DNA from: Hydrogenophaga sp. | GTDB lineage: Bacteria > Pseudomonadota > Gammaproteobacteria > Burkholderiales > Burkholderiaceae_C | Assembly: GCF_030651625.1 (NCBI RefSeq) | Contig: NZ_JAUSCF010000004.1 | Location: forward strand, 1-64,000 | DNA length: 64,000 nucleotides | Direction: 5' to 3' | Shown: positions 54,431 through 62,969 of the stretch, one piece after another | Position numbering within the stretch: position 1 is the stretch's first letter | How the letters are laid out: each line of letters opens with the position of its first letter | The notes under the pieces: model-generated | The model's database searches: none | Told to the model about the DNA's origin: nothing | Seen by the model: the letters and a program-made list of their open reading frames with translations, nothing else | Translations under genes and position numbers: made by a program

Positions 54431-55528
54431 TCAAAAATCGGGGTGTGAATAAACGAACCCAACGCCCACTGCGGTGCTGCGGGCCCTGACGCCCGAACCG
54501 GTGGTTGCGCGCAGCTGCTCCAGTCGCATGTTCATGGACCAGTGGGGTGTGAGTTCGGATCGCAAGCCCACCGACACGCTGCTGCCTGAGCCGCCATCGA
54601 TATCGAGCGCCCGGGTTCGGGCAACACCCGAAGTCAACGTGGTCGATTCCGACACCGCGTAACTCAACCCCCAGGTGAATGACTGGCTCAGTGCGTAACC
54701 TCCGATGGTCCCGCTCGGCGCCACGCTGCGCGCCCACGCCAGTTCGGAACCGAGCCTTTCACCTTCGTAGGTCACTTGCACACCCCCGACCGCATCGTTA
54801 CCGCGCCGCACGCCGGTCGATCTCACCGCGCCCAGGTTTGCACCCAGAGTGACGCTTGGATTCAGGACGGTTTCGTATCCCAGCACAATGCCTTGACGCG
54901 AGGATCGTTGGACGTCGTTCTTCGGATTGAGTCGCGCCACCGTTCCCACCACCTCCAGCCGATTGCCTTCGGAGAGTTGCCAGCGGTGAATACCCTCGGC
55001 ATTGACCTCGGTGTAACCGATGAGCAAAGGAAGGTCGTACCTGAGATCGGCATACCCTGCGGCCAGTTCAACCTCCGTGCGATCGGTCAGTTGCCCAACC
55101 CAGCGCGCACCCAGGAGGCCGGTTTGCAACGTGCCGTCTTCGGTCACGAGACCCGTCTCTTCAAACTCGGCGGTGCGTGAAGAGGTTTTTTCCAGCGATG
55201 CATTCAGGGTCAGTACCGATGTGGGACTGGTCACCTCGTGCAGATAGCCAATGTTGGGGTCGGCTCGATTGGCGCTGACCCTGGTGTTGCTGGAACGCTC
55301 CACCACGCCGCCCAGCGAGAAGACCGATCGCGTCGGTCCGTCCTGGCGGGTCATGGTGTACCGGGGTGAAACCCGGTAGCGGATCGCGCTGTCGCCATCA
55401 GGAACGAGCGAGGGGTTGCTGTTGTGCTCGACCTCGATCGGCACCGTGATGGCATTCTGGGCAAACGCCCACCCCGGCGCCAGGACGAGCAGCGCCTGTG
55501 CAGAAAGGGACCATGCAAGGCACCGCAT
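54431..55528 (-). CDS. Outer-membrane beta-barrel protein of the exopolysaccharide operon (EpsL-like)
   Basis: A 365-residue exported protein with signal peptide ending PGWAFAQ. The rest is alternating strands ending in VGFVYSHPDF, with a terminal aromatic as in outer-membrane barrels. Its place between the export protein and the Wzz gene matches the betaproteobacterial EpsE-EpsL-EpsF-EpsG order. The function is probably outer-membrane export or anchoring of the polymer. Its start lies two bases after the end of the export gene's second frame. Confidence 0.75.
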   Translation of the reverse strand: MRCLAWSLSAQALLVLAPGWAFAQNAITVPIEVEHNSNPSLVPDGDSAIRYRVSPRYTMTRQDGPTRSVFSLGGVVERSSNTRVSANRADPNIGYLHEVTSPTSVLTLNASLEKTSSRTAEFEETGLVTEDGTLQTGLLGARWVGQLTDRTEVELAAGYADLRYDLPLLIGYTEVNAEGIHRWQLSEGNRLEVVGTVARLNPKNDVQRSSRQGIVLGYETVLNPSVTLGANLGAVRSTGVRRGNDAVGGVQVTYEGERLGSELAWARSVAPSGTIGGYALSQSFTWGLSYAVSESTTLTSGVARTRALDIDGGSGSSVSVGLRSELTPHWSMNMRLEQLRATTGSGVRARSTAVGVGFVYSHPDF

Positions 55529-55530
55529 GG

Positions 55531-56117
55531 TCAGGGCACCAGAATGGTGTCGCCAGGCCTCAGGACGACGTTGGTATCGAGCTGGCTGCCCTTGATCAGG
55601 TCGTTGTACCGGACCGCGAGGACTTCATTGCCGGCCGGGCTGCTTCTCAGTACACGGAGGCATTGCCGTCGGCGAATCGATCGAGTCCGCCCACCTGGCT
55701 GAGCACCTGCAGAACGGTGATGTTGGGTGAAGAAAGCAGGACTGGACCGGGATTGGCGACCTTGCCCAGCACATAGACCTGACTGCCCTCGATGCCGGTG
55801 ATGGCCACTGTCACCACCGCTTCAGGAATGAATTTTTTGAGTCGTTCAGCGATCCGGCTTTCAGCCTGTGACGTGCTCAACCCCGCCACTTCGACGCGCC
55901 CGGCAAGCGGGAAGGTGATGCTGCCGTCTGGCAAAACGCGAACCTCCATGCGCAGCGCCTCGTCGCGCCACACCGAAACCATGACCGTGTCGCCATGGCG
56001 CAAGGTGTACGGTGCAGCGCCTTGCGCCACAGGTGCGGGAGCAGGGGCCTGGGCCAGCGCGACAGAAGCTGTCATCGCAGCCAGCAGGGAAATGATCCAT
56101 CGCAAATAGTTCGGCAT
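55531..56117 (-). pseudogene. Polysaccharide export protein (Wza/EpsE-like), apparently frameshifted
   Basis: ATG 56117 opens a frame with signal peptide (IISLLAAMTASVALA), the polysaccharide-export domain (YTLRHGDTVMVSVWRDEALR, SITFPLAGRVEVAG) and an SLBB region (YVLGKVANPGPVLL). It stops at 55647 after GLDRFADGNASVY. In the next frame the DNA continues, without a stop, to 55531 with RVLRSSPAGNEVLAVRYNDL and ends LRPGDTILVP, the expected family C-terminus. One missing base at about 55655-55662 would join the two into a normal ~195-residue protein. It is either a true frameshift mutation (export off, or phase-variable) or a sequencing error. Confidence 0.85.
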
Positions 56118-56779
56118 GATTCGCCTCCGGTTGAGTGACTCGATTGAGCAAAGGCCTTGATTGCCGCGAACCAACCGCGCAGGCCCCTTCATCCCGCACG
56201 GCGACCCCTGGCTGATGGGTTTTCCAGGTGGAATGGCGGGCGCGCGAAGGAGCAATGAACCTTTTGGTCTACAGCTGGCAATGATCTTACGCGATCTGCC
56301 TTCATGGAAACGCGCGCCGCATCCCAGTATCTAGTCAATCTGTGGCGAGCAACCTACGCTCCGATTCAAAATTCGTCACGAACCAGCCCCTTTGCTCGAT
56401 AAGGATCGCTGCAGCGCCAGACTTGGGTTTGACCTCAGGGTTTCTACTGCACAGACTGCGGTACTCAAGCATGCCAGCGGAACACGACCCCCAAAACGGA
56501 GGATGCCGCAAGTTTGCATCGCTTGTCACGAGCTGAAGATGGGTGGCGCAGACAGCAGGTATGGCCTGGTCCTTTTTCCGTGCTGGCTGAGTCGGACTGT
56601 CCACCGGTTGTCAGCGTGGGGCGAGCGCCGTGTGTGACCACCGGAGGGTAAATGACACCGCCACTTCACCCGGCTGCGGCTTGCCAGCCCTGCGATTGCG
56701 ATGCGTCACCTGTGCAAAAATTGTAGCCCTCTGTCACTGATCTCAGCATGAATACTTGCACGTTTGGCATCAAGGCGCG
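56118..56779. other. 0.65-kb divergent regulatory spacer of the exopolysaccharide locus
   Basis: No gene-like frame in either direction. The middle (about 56270-56560) is less GC-rich than the surrounding genes, and the spacer must contain the promoters of both arms. An AAAAATTGTAG stretch near 56717 precedes the acyltransferase. I could not identify a specific regulator site. Confidence 0.45.
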
Positions 56780-57364
56780 ATGCTCGCTCACCGCACCATC
56801 TGGCCTCTGGTGTTGGGCGAGCTGTTGGGCGTCAGGGAAATGATGGACATCAGTGCCGATGAACCCGACTGGAGCAGAGAGCATTTGCTCCCGGGTGAGT
56901 GGAGTCCTGGCAAACGCTTGCTCGCCAGCATCCGGGACTTTCAGCGCCTCCAGAACGCCTCGTCGCCTCTGGCCCGCCTGCGACGGATGGTGACCGTCTT
57001 GCGCCACCGCTTCTGGAGTGCCGTTTCCGGTGCAGACATTCCGCTGAACTGCCAACTGGGAGGCGGCTTGCTGCTGCCACACCCCAATGGCATCGTCATC
57101 CACCCGGATGCCCGGGTGGGTCCGAACTGCCTGATTTTTCAGCAGGTCACACTCGGCACCGTGGCCAGAGGTGGAACGCCGCGTGTCGGTGGGCATGTGG
57201 ACATCGGCGCGGGCGCCAAGTTGCTGGGTGGCATTGTCATCGGAGACCATGCCCGCATCGGCGCCAACGCCGTCGTTCTGACGGATGTTCCTGGTGGCGC
57301 GGTCGCGGTGGGTGCTCCCGCACGCTGCCGCCCCGCCACACAAGAGGTCCAAGGCCATGCGTGA
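56780..57364 (+). CDS. Hexapeptide-repeat acyltransferase (serine-acetyltransferase-like)
   Basis: A 194-residue acyltransferase with left-handed beta-helix repeats (HPDARVGPNCLIFQQVTLG, VDIGAGAKLLGGIVIGDHAR, VPGGAVAVGAPARC). A helical N-terminal domain precedes them. Such proteins in polysaccharide loci acetylate sugar units. The start is ATG 56780 or a TTG at 56756; the nearby ATG 56748 is in another frame. It overlaps the next gene by eight bases. Confidence 0.8.
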   Translation: MLAHRTIWPLVLGELLGVREMMDISADEPDWSREHLLPGEWSPGKRLLASIRDFQRLQNASSPLARLRRMVTVLRHRFWSAVSGADIPLNCQLGGGLLLPHPNGIVIHPDARVGPNCLIFQQVTLGTVARGGTPRVGGHVDIGAGAKLLGGIVIGDHARIGANAVVLTDVPGGAVAVGAPARCRPATQEVQGHA

Positions 57365-58322
57365 AGTCAGGCTGGGTGTCGTGGCAATCGGACGCAACGA
57401 GGGTGAACGACTGCGGCGCTGCCTGAACTCGGTGCTGCCGGCCGCACCCGCCACCGTCTATGTCGATTCGGGCTCCACCGACGGCTCGACCCAGATGGCC
57501 AGGGAAATGGGCGCGCAAGTGGTCGATCTGGACATGTCACGGCCATTCACCGCCGCCAGGGCACGAAATGAAGGCCTGCACCGCCTGCTGGAGCAAAACC
57601 CCGACGTCGATCTGGTCCAGTTCGTCGACGGCGACTGCGAGATCGTGACCGGCTGGCTCGATGCTGCTCAGCATTTCCTTCAGGAACACCCCACCCACGC
57701 TGTGGTGTGTGGCCGTCGCCGTGAGCGCCACCCGGAACGTTCTGTCTACAACCGGATGTGCGACCAGGAATGGGACACGCCAGTGGGCGACGCCCTCAGT
57801 TGCGGCGGTGACGCCATGATGCGGGTGCCGGCACTGCTGGCCGTGGGCGGCTACCGGGACGACCTGATCGCTGGCGAGGAACCCGAACTGTGCGTGCGGC
57901 TTCGGCAGGCGGGATGGCTCATCCACCGGCTTGACCGGGAAATGACCCTGCACGATGCGGCCATGACCCGTTTCAGCCAGTGGTGGAAGCGCACGGTGCG
58001 GGCTGGGCACGCTTTCGCGCAAGGCGCGTGGCTGCACGGTGCGCCCCCCGAACGCCACTGGGTGCGCGAAACCCGGCGCGCCTGGTTCTGGGGCGCGGGA
58101 CTGCCTGTGGTGATCGCCATCGGCCTGGTCCTCGTGGGTCCGTGGGGAGCGCTGCCGGGACTGGCCTACCCCTTGCAATGGCTGCGCCTGTACCGACGCA
58201 ATGGCATGGCACGAACGAGCGGCTTCCTGCTGATCGGCAAATTCGCAGAGATGTGGGGGGTGGGGAAGTTTCACCTCTCGCGATTGCGCGGTGTCGCTGG
58301 CTCTATCATCGAATACAAATGA
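57357..58322 (+). CDS. Family 2 glycosyltransferase
   Basis: A 321-residue GT-A glycosyltransferase from ATG 57357 with VVAIGRNEGERLRRCL, the YVDSGSTDGS substrate region and FVDGDCEI (DxD-type). A membrane segment near residues 245-270 (GAGLPVVIAIGLVLVGPWG) anchors it to the inner membrane. It would add a sugar to the growing lipid-linked repeat unit. The 150 bp after it hold no gene. Confidence 0.88.
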   Translation: MREVRLGVVAIGRNEGERLRRCLNSVLPAAPATVYVDSGSTDGSTQMAREMGAQVVDLDMSRPFTAARARNEGLHRLLEQNPDVDLVQFVDGDCEIVTGWLDAAQHFLQEHPTHAVVCGRRRERHPERSVYNRMCDQEWDTPVGDALSCGGDAMMRVPALLAVGGYRDDLIAGEEPELCVRLRQAGWLIHRLDREMTLHDAAMTRFSQWWKRTVRAGHAFAQGAWLHGAPPERHWVRETRRAWFWGAGLPVVIAIGLVLVGPWGALPGLAYPLQWLRLYRRNGMARTSGFLLIGKFAEMWGVGKFHLSRLRGVAGSIIEYK

Positions 58323-58472
58323 TTCGAACAACCAGAGGCAACGTCCATTGAACCCAGGCCTTTTTGGGCAGAGGTCCCCGGCCATCAAATTTGCAGCCCG
58401 GGGCAGATCGCTGACCGTGCGGCTCACACTGCTCGTCGCAGGGCTTGTCGGGCGGCACAGAGGACCGAACTG

Positions 58473-59678
58473 ATGCGTGTCGCCTACTTCACCAACCAGT
58501 ACCCGAAGGTCAGCCACAGCTTCATCCGACGCGAAATACTGGCGCTGGAGCGCCAGGGCGTGGAAGTGGATCGCCTGGCGCTGCGCGGCTGGTCAGATCC
58601 GCTCGTCGACGAAGACGACATCGCCGAACGGGCAAAGACCCACTACCTGCTGCGCAAGGGTCTGGGCGCGCTCCTGCCGGCCACCTTTCGCCAGGCCCTG
58701 CGCACGCCCGCTGCCTTTGTTCGGGGAATCGGCATGGCCTTTCGCCTGTCCCGCATGTCCGATCGGCCGGCACCCTACCACCTGGTGTATCTGGCCGAGG
58801 CCTGCGAGATGGTGCGCTGGTGTCGCGAGCACCAGGTCGATCACCTGCACGTGCACTTCGGCACCAACCCGACCGAAGTCGCCTTGCTGGCCCGCCTGCT
58901 CGAGGGTCCTCGCTTTTCCTTCACGGTGCACGGCCCTGATGAGTTCGATCGGCCACTGGGACTGCACCTGCGGGAAAAAATCGAGGCGGCCACCCATGTG
59001 GTTGCGATCAGCTCCTTCGGGCGCAGCCAGCTGTACCGCTGGGTCGGACACGACCATTGGCCCAAGATACAGGTGGTGCATTGCGGCCTGGAAGCAGCCT
59101 TTCTCGATACGCTTTCCGCAGAACCGTTTCCCACAACCCCCCGACTGGTCTGCGTGGGCCGCCTGTGCGAACAGAAGGGGCAATTGTTGCTGCTCGAAGC
59201 CGTCCGCCGGCTCAGGGACCAGGGAGTCGATCTCCACCTGGTGCTGGCTGGCGATGGCGAGATGCGGGGTGAGCTTGAACGGTTCATCCAGCAGCACAAC
59301 CTGCAATCCCGGGTCAGCATCACCGGATGGATCAGCAGCGAGCGCGTGAAGCAGGAGTTGCAGGCCGCCAGGACCATGGTCCTGGCCAGCTTTGCCGAGG
59401 GTCTTCCTGTGGTGATCATGGAAGCCATGGCGCTGGGGCGACCTGTGTTGACCACCAGCATCGCCGGCATTCCAGAACTGGTGCGCCACGGCATCGACGG
59501 CTGGCTCGTCCCCGCTGGAGACGTGGAAGCGCTGGTGGACATGCTGGCCGTTGCGCTGGCCACACCAACCCATCAACTGCAGGACATGGGTCGCGCTGCC
59601 CGAAGCCGGGTCATTGAAAGGCATTCGATCGACACCGAAGCCACCAAGCTGCACCGCCTGTTTGCGTCCGCTCCATGA
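58473..59678 (+). CDS. Family 4 glycosyltransferase (WcaL-like)
   Basis: A 401-residue GT-B glycosyltransferase. It starts MRVAYFTNQYPKVSHSFIRR, which is close to colanic-acid-type WcaL proteins, and has the C-terminal E-x7-E region FAEGLPVVIMEAMALGRPV. The donor sugar cannot be assigned. Its stop overlaps the start of the next gene by four bases. Confidence 0.9.
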   Translation: MRVAYFTNQYPKVSHSFIRREILALERQGVEVDRLALRGWSDPLVDEDDIAERAKTHYLLRKGLGALLPATFRQALRTPAAFVRGIGMAFRLSRMSDRPAPYHLVYLAEACEMVRWCREHQVDHLHVHFGTNPTEVALLARLLEGPRFSFTVHGPDEFDRPLGLHLREKIEAATHVVAISSFGRSQLYRWVGHDHWPKIQVVHCGLEAAFLDTLSAEPFPTTPRLVCVGRLCEQKGQLLLLEAVRRLRDQGVDLHLVLAGDGEMRGELERFIQQHNLQSRVSITGWISSERVKQELQAARTMVLASFAEGLPVVIMEAMALGRPVLTTSIAGIPELVRHGIDGWLVPAGDVEALVDMLAVALATPTHQLQDMGRAARSRVIERHSIDTEATKLHRLFASAP

Positions 59679-60871
59679 TCACCACGTTCCTCAGCTGGGT
59701 GCTGCTGGCCACCGGTGGAGTGCTGCTGGCCTGGGTCGGGTTGCTTGCAGTTCAGACCCTGGCCAGTTTTCTCCCTCGGCGCGGCGGCCCAGGCCCCTTC
59801 CATGGGGAGGCTCCCGCACCTTCGGTGGTGGTTCTGATGCCCGCGCACGACGAGGCCGAGATCATCGAATCCATGGTGGCACAAGCCCTGACGTCGCTGC
59901 CCGCTGGCGCCCGGCTGCTGGTCGTGGCAGACAACTGCACGGACGACACCGCTGTCCGTGCGCGATCGGCTGGCGCTGAGGTGCTGGAACGGTCCGACGT
60001 GTACCTTCGCGGCAAGGGCTACGCGCTCGCCCATGGCGTGAGTCACTTGCGCCAGGCCCCGCCCGACGTGGTCATCGTGGTCGACGCGGATTGCGTCGCT
60101 GCCCCCGGCAGCCTGGCCACCATCGCCACCGCGGCACACCACCTGCAGCGGCCTGTCCAGGCGATGTACGACATGCTCGCACCCGACGGGGCCGGGCTGA
60201 TGCAGCGCATGGCCGCCTTCGCCTGGGACTTTCGAACCCGGCTGCGGGCCGAAGGCTACCGCCGCCTCGGCCTGCCGTGCCAGCTGATGGGCAGCGGGAT
60301 GGCTTTCCCCTGGCCCTTGCTGCAGCGAGTCAATCTGGCCACCGGCCACATCGTCGAAGACCTCAAGCTCGGCCTGGACTGCGCGCAAGTGCGCAAGCCA
60401 CCCCAATTCATGCCTTGGGCACTGGTCAGCAGCCACTTTCCCACCAACGACCAGGGCTCGCAATCGCAGCGCCAGCGCTGGGAACACGGCCACCTGAGCA
60501 TGGTCGCCTCGCAGGGGCCAGGCCTGCTGTGGCGCGCAGTGACCCAGAGAAACATGGGGCTGCTGGCGCTGACACTGGACATGAGCGTACCCCCGCTGGC
60601 GCTGCTGGTCATGTTGCTGGGAACGCAGGCAATCACCGCAACCGCACTGGCATGGTGGGGCCTGGCCTGGCCAGTGGTCGCAACGATCTCTGTCGGCGCC
60701 TTGGCACTGCTGGTTCTGACGGTGTTGGCTGGCTGGTGGAAAGCCGGCCGGCGATGGATCGGTCTGGGCGAGCTCATGTCTGTGCCCTGGTACGTGCTGC
60801 GCAAAATCCCCATCTACCTGGGTTTTCTCGCCCGCCGTCAGATGGCCTGGATCCGGACCCGAAGAGATTGA
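59675..60871 (+). CDS. Membrane-bound family 2 glycosyltransferase (processive type)
   Basis: A 398-residue protein with an N-terminal membrane helix (about 5-30), a GT2 domain (MPAHDEAEIIESMV, IVVDADCVAAPG, IVEDLKLG and the QRQRW motif) and two or three C-terminal helices. The D,D,D/QxxRW set is typical of processive or chain-extending enzymes related to hyaluronan/cellulose synthases. It is coupled to the preceding gene. Confidence 0.88.
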   Translation: MITTFLSWVLLATGGVLLAWVGLLAVQTLASFLPRRGGPGPFHGEAPAPSVVVLMPAHDEAEIIESMVAQALTSLPAGARLLVVADNCTDDTAVRARSAGAEVLERSDVYLRGKGYALAHGVSHLRQAPPDVVIVVDADCVAAPGSLATIATAAHHLQRPVQAMYDMLAPDGAGLMQRMAAFAWDFRTRLRAEGYRRLGLPCQLMGSGMAFPWPLLQRVNLATGHIVEDLKLGLDCAQVRKPPQFMPWALVSSHFPTNDQGSQSQRQRWEHGHLSMVASQGPGLLWRAVTQRNMGLLALTLDMSVPPLALLVMLLGTQAITATALAWWGLAWPVVATISVGALALLVLTVLAGWWKAGRRWIGLGELMSVPWYVLRKIPIYLGFLARRQMAWIRTRRD

Positions 60872-60997
60872 GCCCATGACCACCCCAGCGTGCGCCCCGT
60901 CTCTGGCACAAGCCCGCATCACCTCAGGGGCGCATCATGTTCCCCCCTCGTCGCGCGGAATCAGGGACCAGGCCGTTGCCCCACCGGACCACCGATC

Positions 60998-61738
60998 ATG
61001 AATGACACCTGCAGCCTGTGCGGTCTGCCCGTTTCTCGCGCCAGCATGAGGCAAACCCTGGACCATCTGCTGGAACGCATGGCCCGGGGCGAAGGCGCCT
61101 GGCTGCTGACACTCAACACCGAAATGCTCTCCCGCTTCACCAGGGACCCTGGGTATCGCGATCTTGTCGCCCAGGCCGACATCATCACGGCCGACGGCAT
61201 GCCACTGGTCTGGGCATCGCGATTCAAGGGGGCCGATCAGGCCATTGCCGAACGGACCACCGGCGTCGATCTGGTGGATGCGTTTCTGCGTTTGCCACAG
61301 GTGCCCCCCTACGCCATCATTGGCGGCGTCGACCCCGCCACCACCCTGCGGTTGTATGGCGACCATGCGCAACAGGCCTGCCGCTACCTGTTCAGCGGCA
61401 AAGTGGACCTGAGCGACGAACAGGTGAAGGCGTTTGCCGAGACCTTGCGCGCCGAGAATGTGCGCATGCTGTTTGTCGCACTGGGCGTTCCCAAACAGGA
61501 CCGGCTGGCCCTGAAGCTGCGAAGCGCGATACCGGAACTGGTCGTCACAGGGATCGGTGGCACCTTCGAGATTCTGGGCCCGCAGGGCAGTCGCGCACCG
61601 CTCTGGATGCAGAAATCGGGCCTGGAGTGGCTGTACCGGCTGGTCAAGGAGCCCGGTCGCCTGTGGAAGCGCTACCTTGTCCACTACCCCGCCGGCATAA
61701 GCTTGATTCTCAAGGATCTTTTTCTTTCGCGGCAGTGA
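60998..61738 (+). CDS. WecG/TagA/CpsF-family glycosyltransferase
   Basis: A 246-residue enzyme from ATG 60998. The motifs LTLNTEMLSRFTRDP, ITADGMPLVWASR, ALGVPKQDRLAL and GIGGTFEILGP are characteristic of this family, which transfers ManNAc(A) or related sugars to lipid carriers. The frame extends to 60890 but the extra residues are unlike the family. It ends the glycosyltransferase block. Confidence 0.9.
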   Translation: MNDTCSLCGLPVSRASMRQTLDHLLERMARGEGAWLLTLNTEMLSRFTRDPGYRDLVAQADIITADGMPLVWASRFKGADQAIAERTTGVDLVDAFLRLPQVPPYAIIGGVDPATTLRLYGDHAQQACRYLFSGKVDLSDEQVKAFAETLRAENVRMLFVALGVPKQDRLALKLRSAIPELVVTGIGGTFEILGPQGSRAPLWMQKSGLEWLYRLVKEPGRLWKRYLVHYPAGISLILKDLFLSRQ

Positions 61739-62048
61739 GGTGGACACGATGGCATCGGCCGCCTGAAAGGCATGACATTCATGCCGGTTGATTCAGGCAC
61801 CATGCCGATCTGCAACGCCGTCGGCTCCGTGCCGATTGACGCCAGCGGCGCTTGAAAGATGGATCGCGAATCGCGCCTGCCGGATGAGGATGCAAGGGCA
61901 GATGCGCAGCCATCCCCTGCCGCGTCATGCGGCAGGGGATGCCGAAGTGCCTCTTAGAATGTAATGAAATGGTGCCTGAATGTCTGTTGTTCTAAATCTC
62001 GATGACATCTGGTCGGGCAGCCTGCTCATTGGCCAGGAGGATTGACAC
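61739..62048 (+). other. 310-bp spacer with a perfect 13-bp hairpin (61911-61941)
   Basis: No gene. A perfect 13-bp inverted repeat (CATCCCCTGCCGC / GCGGCAGGGGATG, 5-base loop) lies at 61911-61941. It is not followed by a T-run, so it is either a weak terminator for the glycosyltransferase operon or a regulator site. AT-rich sequence with TAGAATGTAATGAA follows at 61955-61968 and could be a promoter. AGGAGG at about 62035 is the ribosome binding site for the next gene. Confidence 0.6.
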
Positions 62049-62909
62049 GTGTACGAATCGTTCTATGGTCTTCGCGAAAGACCTTTCTCCATTCAGCCTG
62101 ACCCGGATTTCCTGTTCATGAGCCAGCGCCATTCGCAGGCCTTCAGCATGCTGGAGTACGGCATGGTGAGCCGTGCCGGCTTCACCGTGGTCTGTGGCGA
62201 TGTGGGATGCGGGAAGACAACGCTGGTCCGCCGCCTGCTCAACACGCTGGGCGAAGACGTGCGGGTGGGTCTGGTCACCAACACCCATCAGGACATGGGC
62301 AATCTGCTGGAATGGATCATGCTCGCCTACGGGCTCCCATTCGAAGGCAAATCGCAGGTGAGCCAATACGATGCTTTCCAGCAGTTTCTGATTGCCGAAT
62401 ACGGCAAAGGCCACAGGGTGGTGCTCATCGTCGATGAAGCGCAGAACCTCAGCGTGTCTGCACTGGAATATCTGCGCATGCTGTCCAACATCAATGCCGA
62501 CAAGGATCAGCTGCTTCAAATGATTCTGGTGGGTCAGCCGCAGTTGCGCGACAAACTCAAAAGGCCCGAACTCACGCAGTTTGCGCAGCGGGTGGCCGTG
62601 GACTATTTCATTCCTCCCTTGGGCACGGTGGAAGTGGCAGATTACATTGAACACCGGCTTCGCGTGGCAGGGCGCGATCGCAAGCTTTTCAGCCCGTTGG
62701 CGATGGCCAAGATCGGCAAGGTGGCGCAGGGCGTTCCCCGCAATATCAACACACTGTGCGACATGGCCCTGGTCTATGGCTACGCATACGAGGCCCGTGT
62801 CATCGATGTGCACATCATTGATGAGGTGCTCCACGATCGCTCGCAGTTCGGCGTGTTGGGAGAGCAGGCACCCGCAAATTCTGGGGAAAATCTGCCCGGG
62901 CGTGATTAA
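62049..62909 (+). CDS. AAA ATPase of exosortase/secretion-associated type (ExeA-like, TIGR03015-like)
   Basis: A 286-residue ATPase beginning with GTG and the family N-terminus MYESFYGLRERPFSIQPDPD. Walker A is GDVGCGKTT, Walker B VVLIVDEAQN, and a sensor region follows (MILVGQPQLRDKL). Members occur in XrtA/PEP-CTERM exopolysaccharide loci and as the GspA/ExeA partner of type II secretion. No exosortase gene is visible here. It separates the glycosyltransferases from a polyketide synthase. Confidence 0.9.
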   Translation: MYESFYGLRERPFSIQPDPDFLFMSQRHSQAFSMLEYGMVSRAGFTVVCGDVGCGKTTLVRRLLNTLGEDVRVGLVTNTHQDMGNLLEWIMLAYGLPFEGKSQVSQYDAFQQFLIAEYGKGHRVVLIVDEAQNLSVSALEYLRMLSNINADKDQLLQMILVGQPQLRDKLKRPELTQFAQRVAVDYFIPPLGTVEVADYIEHRLRVAGRDRKLFSPLAMAKIGKVAQGVPRNINTLCDMALVYGYAYEARVIDVHIIDEVLHDRSQFGVLGEQAPANSGENLPGRD

Positions 62910-62969
62910 TTTGTCAGTCTTACGTTCTATTGCTGACGCGATAATGGCAGTTTAGTGGGATGGAGCCAT

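Noticed and set aside
48657..62909. Complete exosortase/PEP-CTERM system
   Set aside because: The ATPase and export genes are of that general type, but no exosortase, PEP-CTERM substrate or EpsI-like gene is present in the window.
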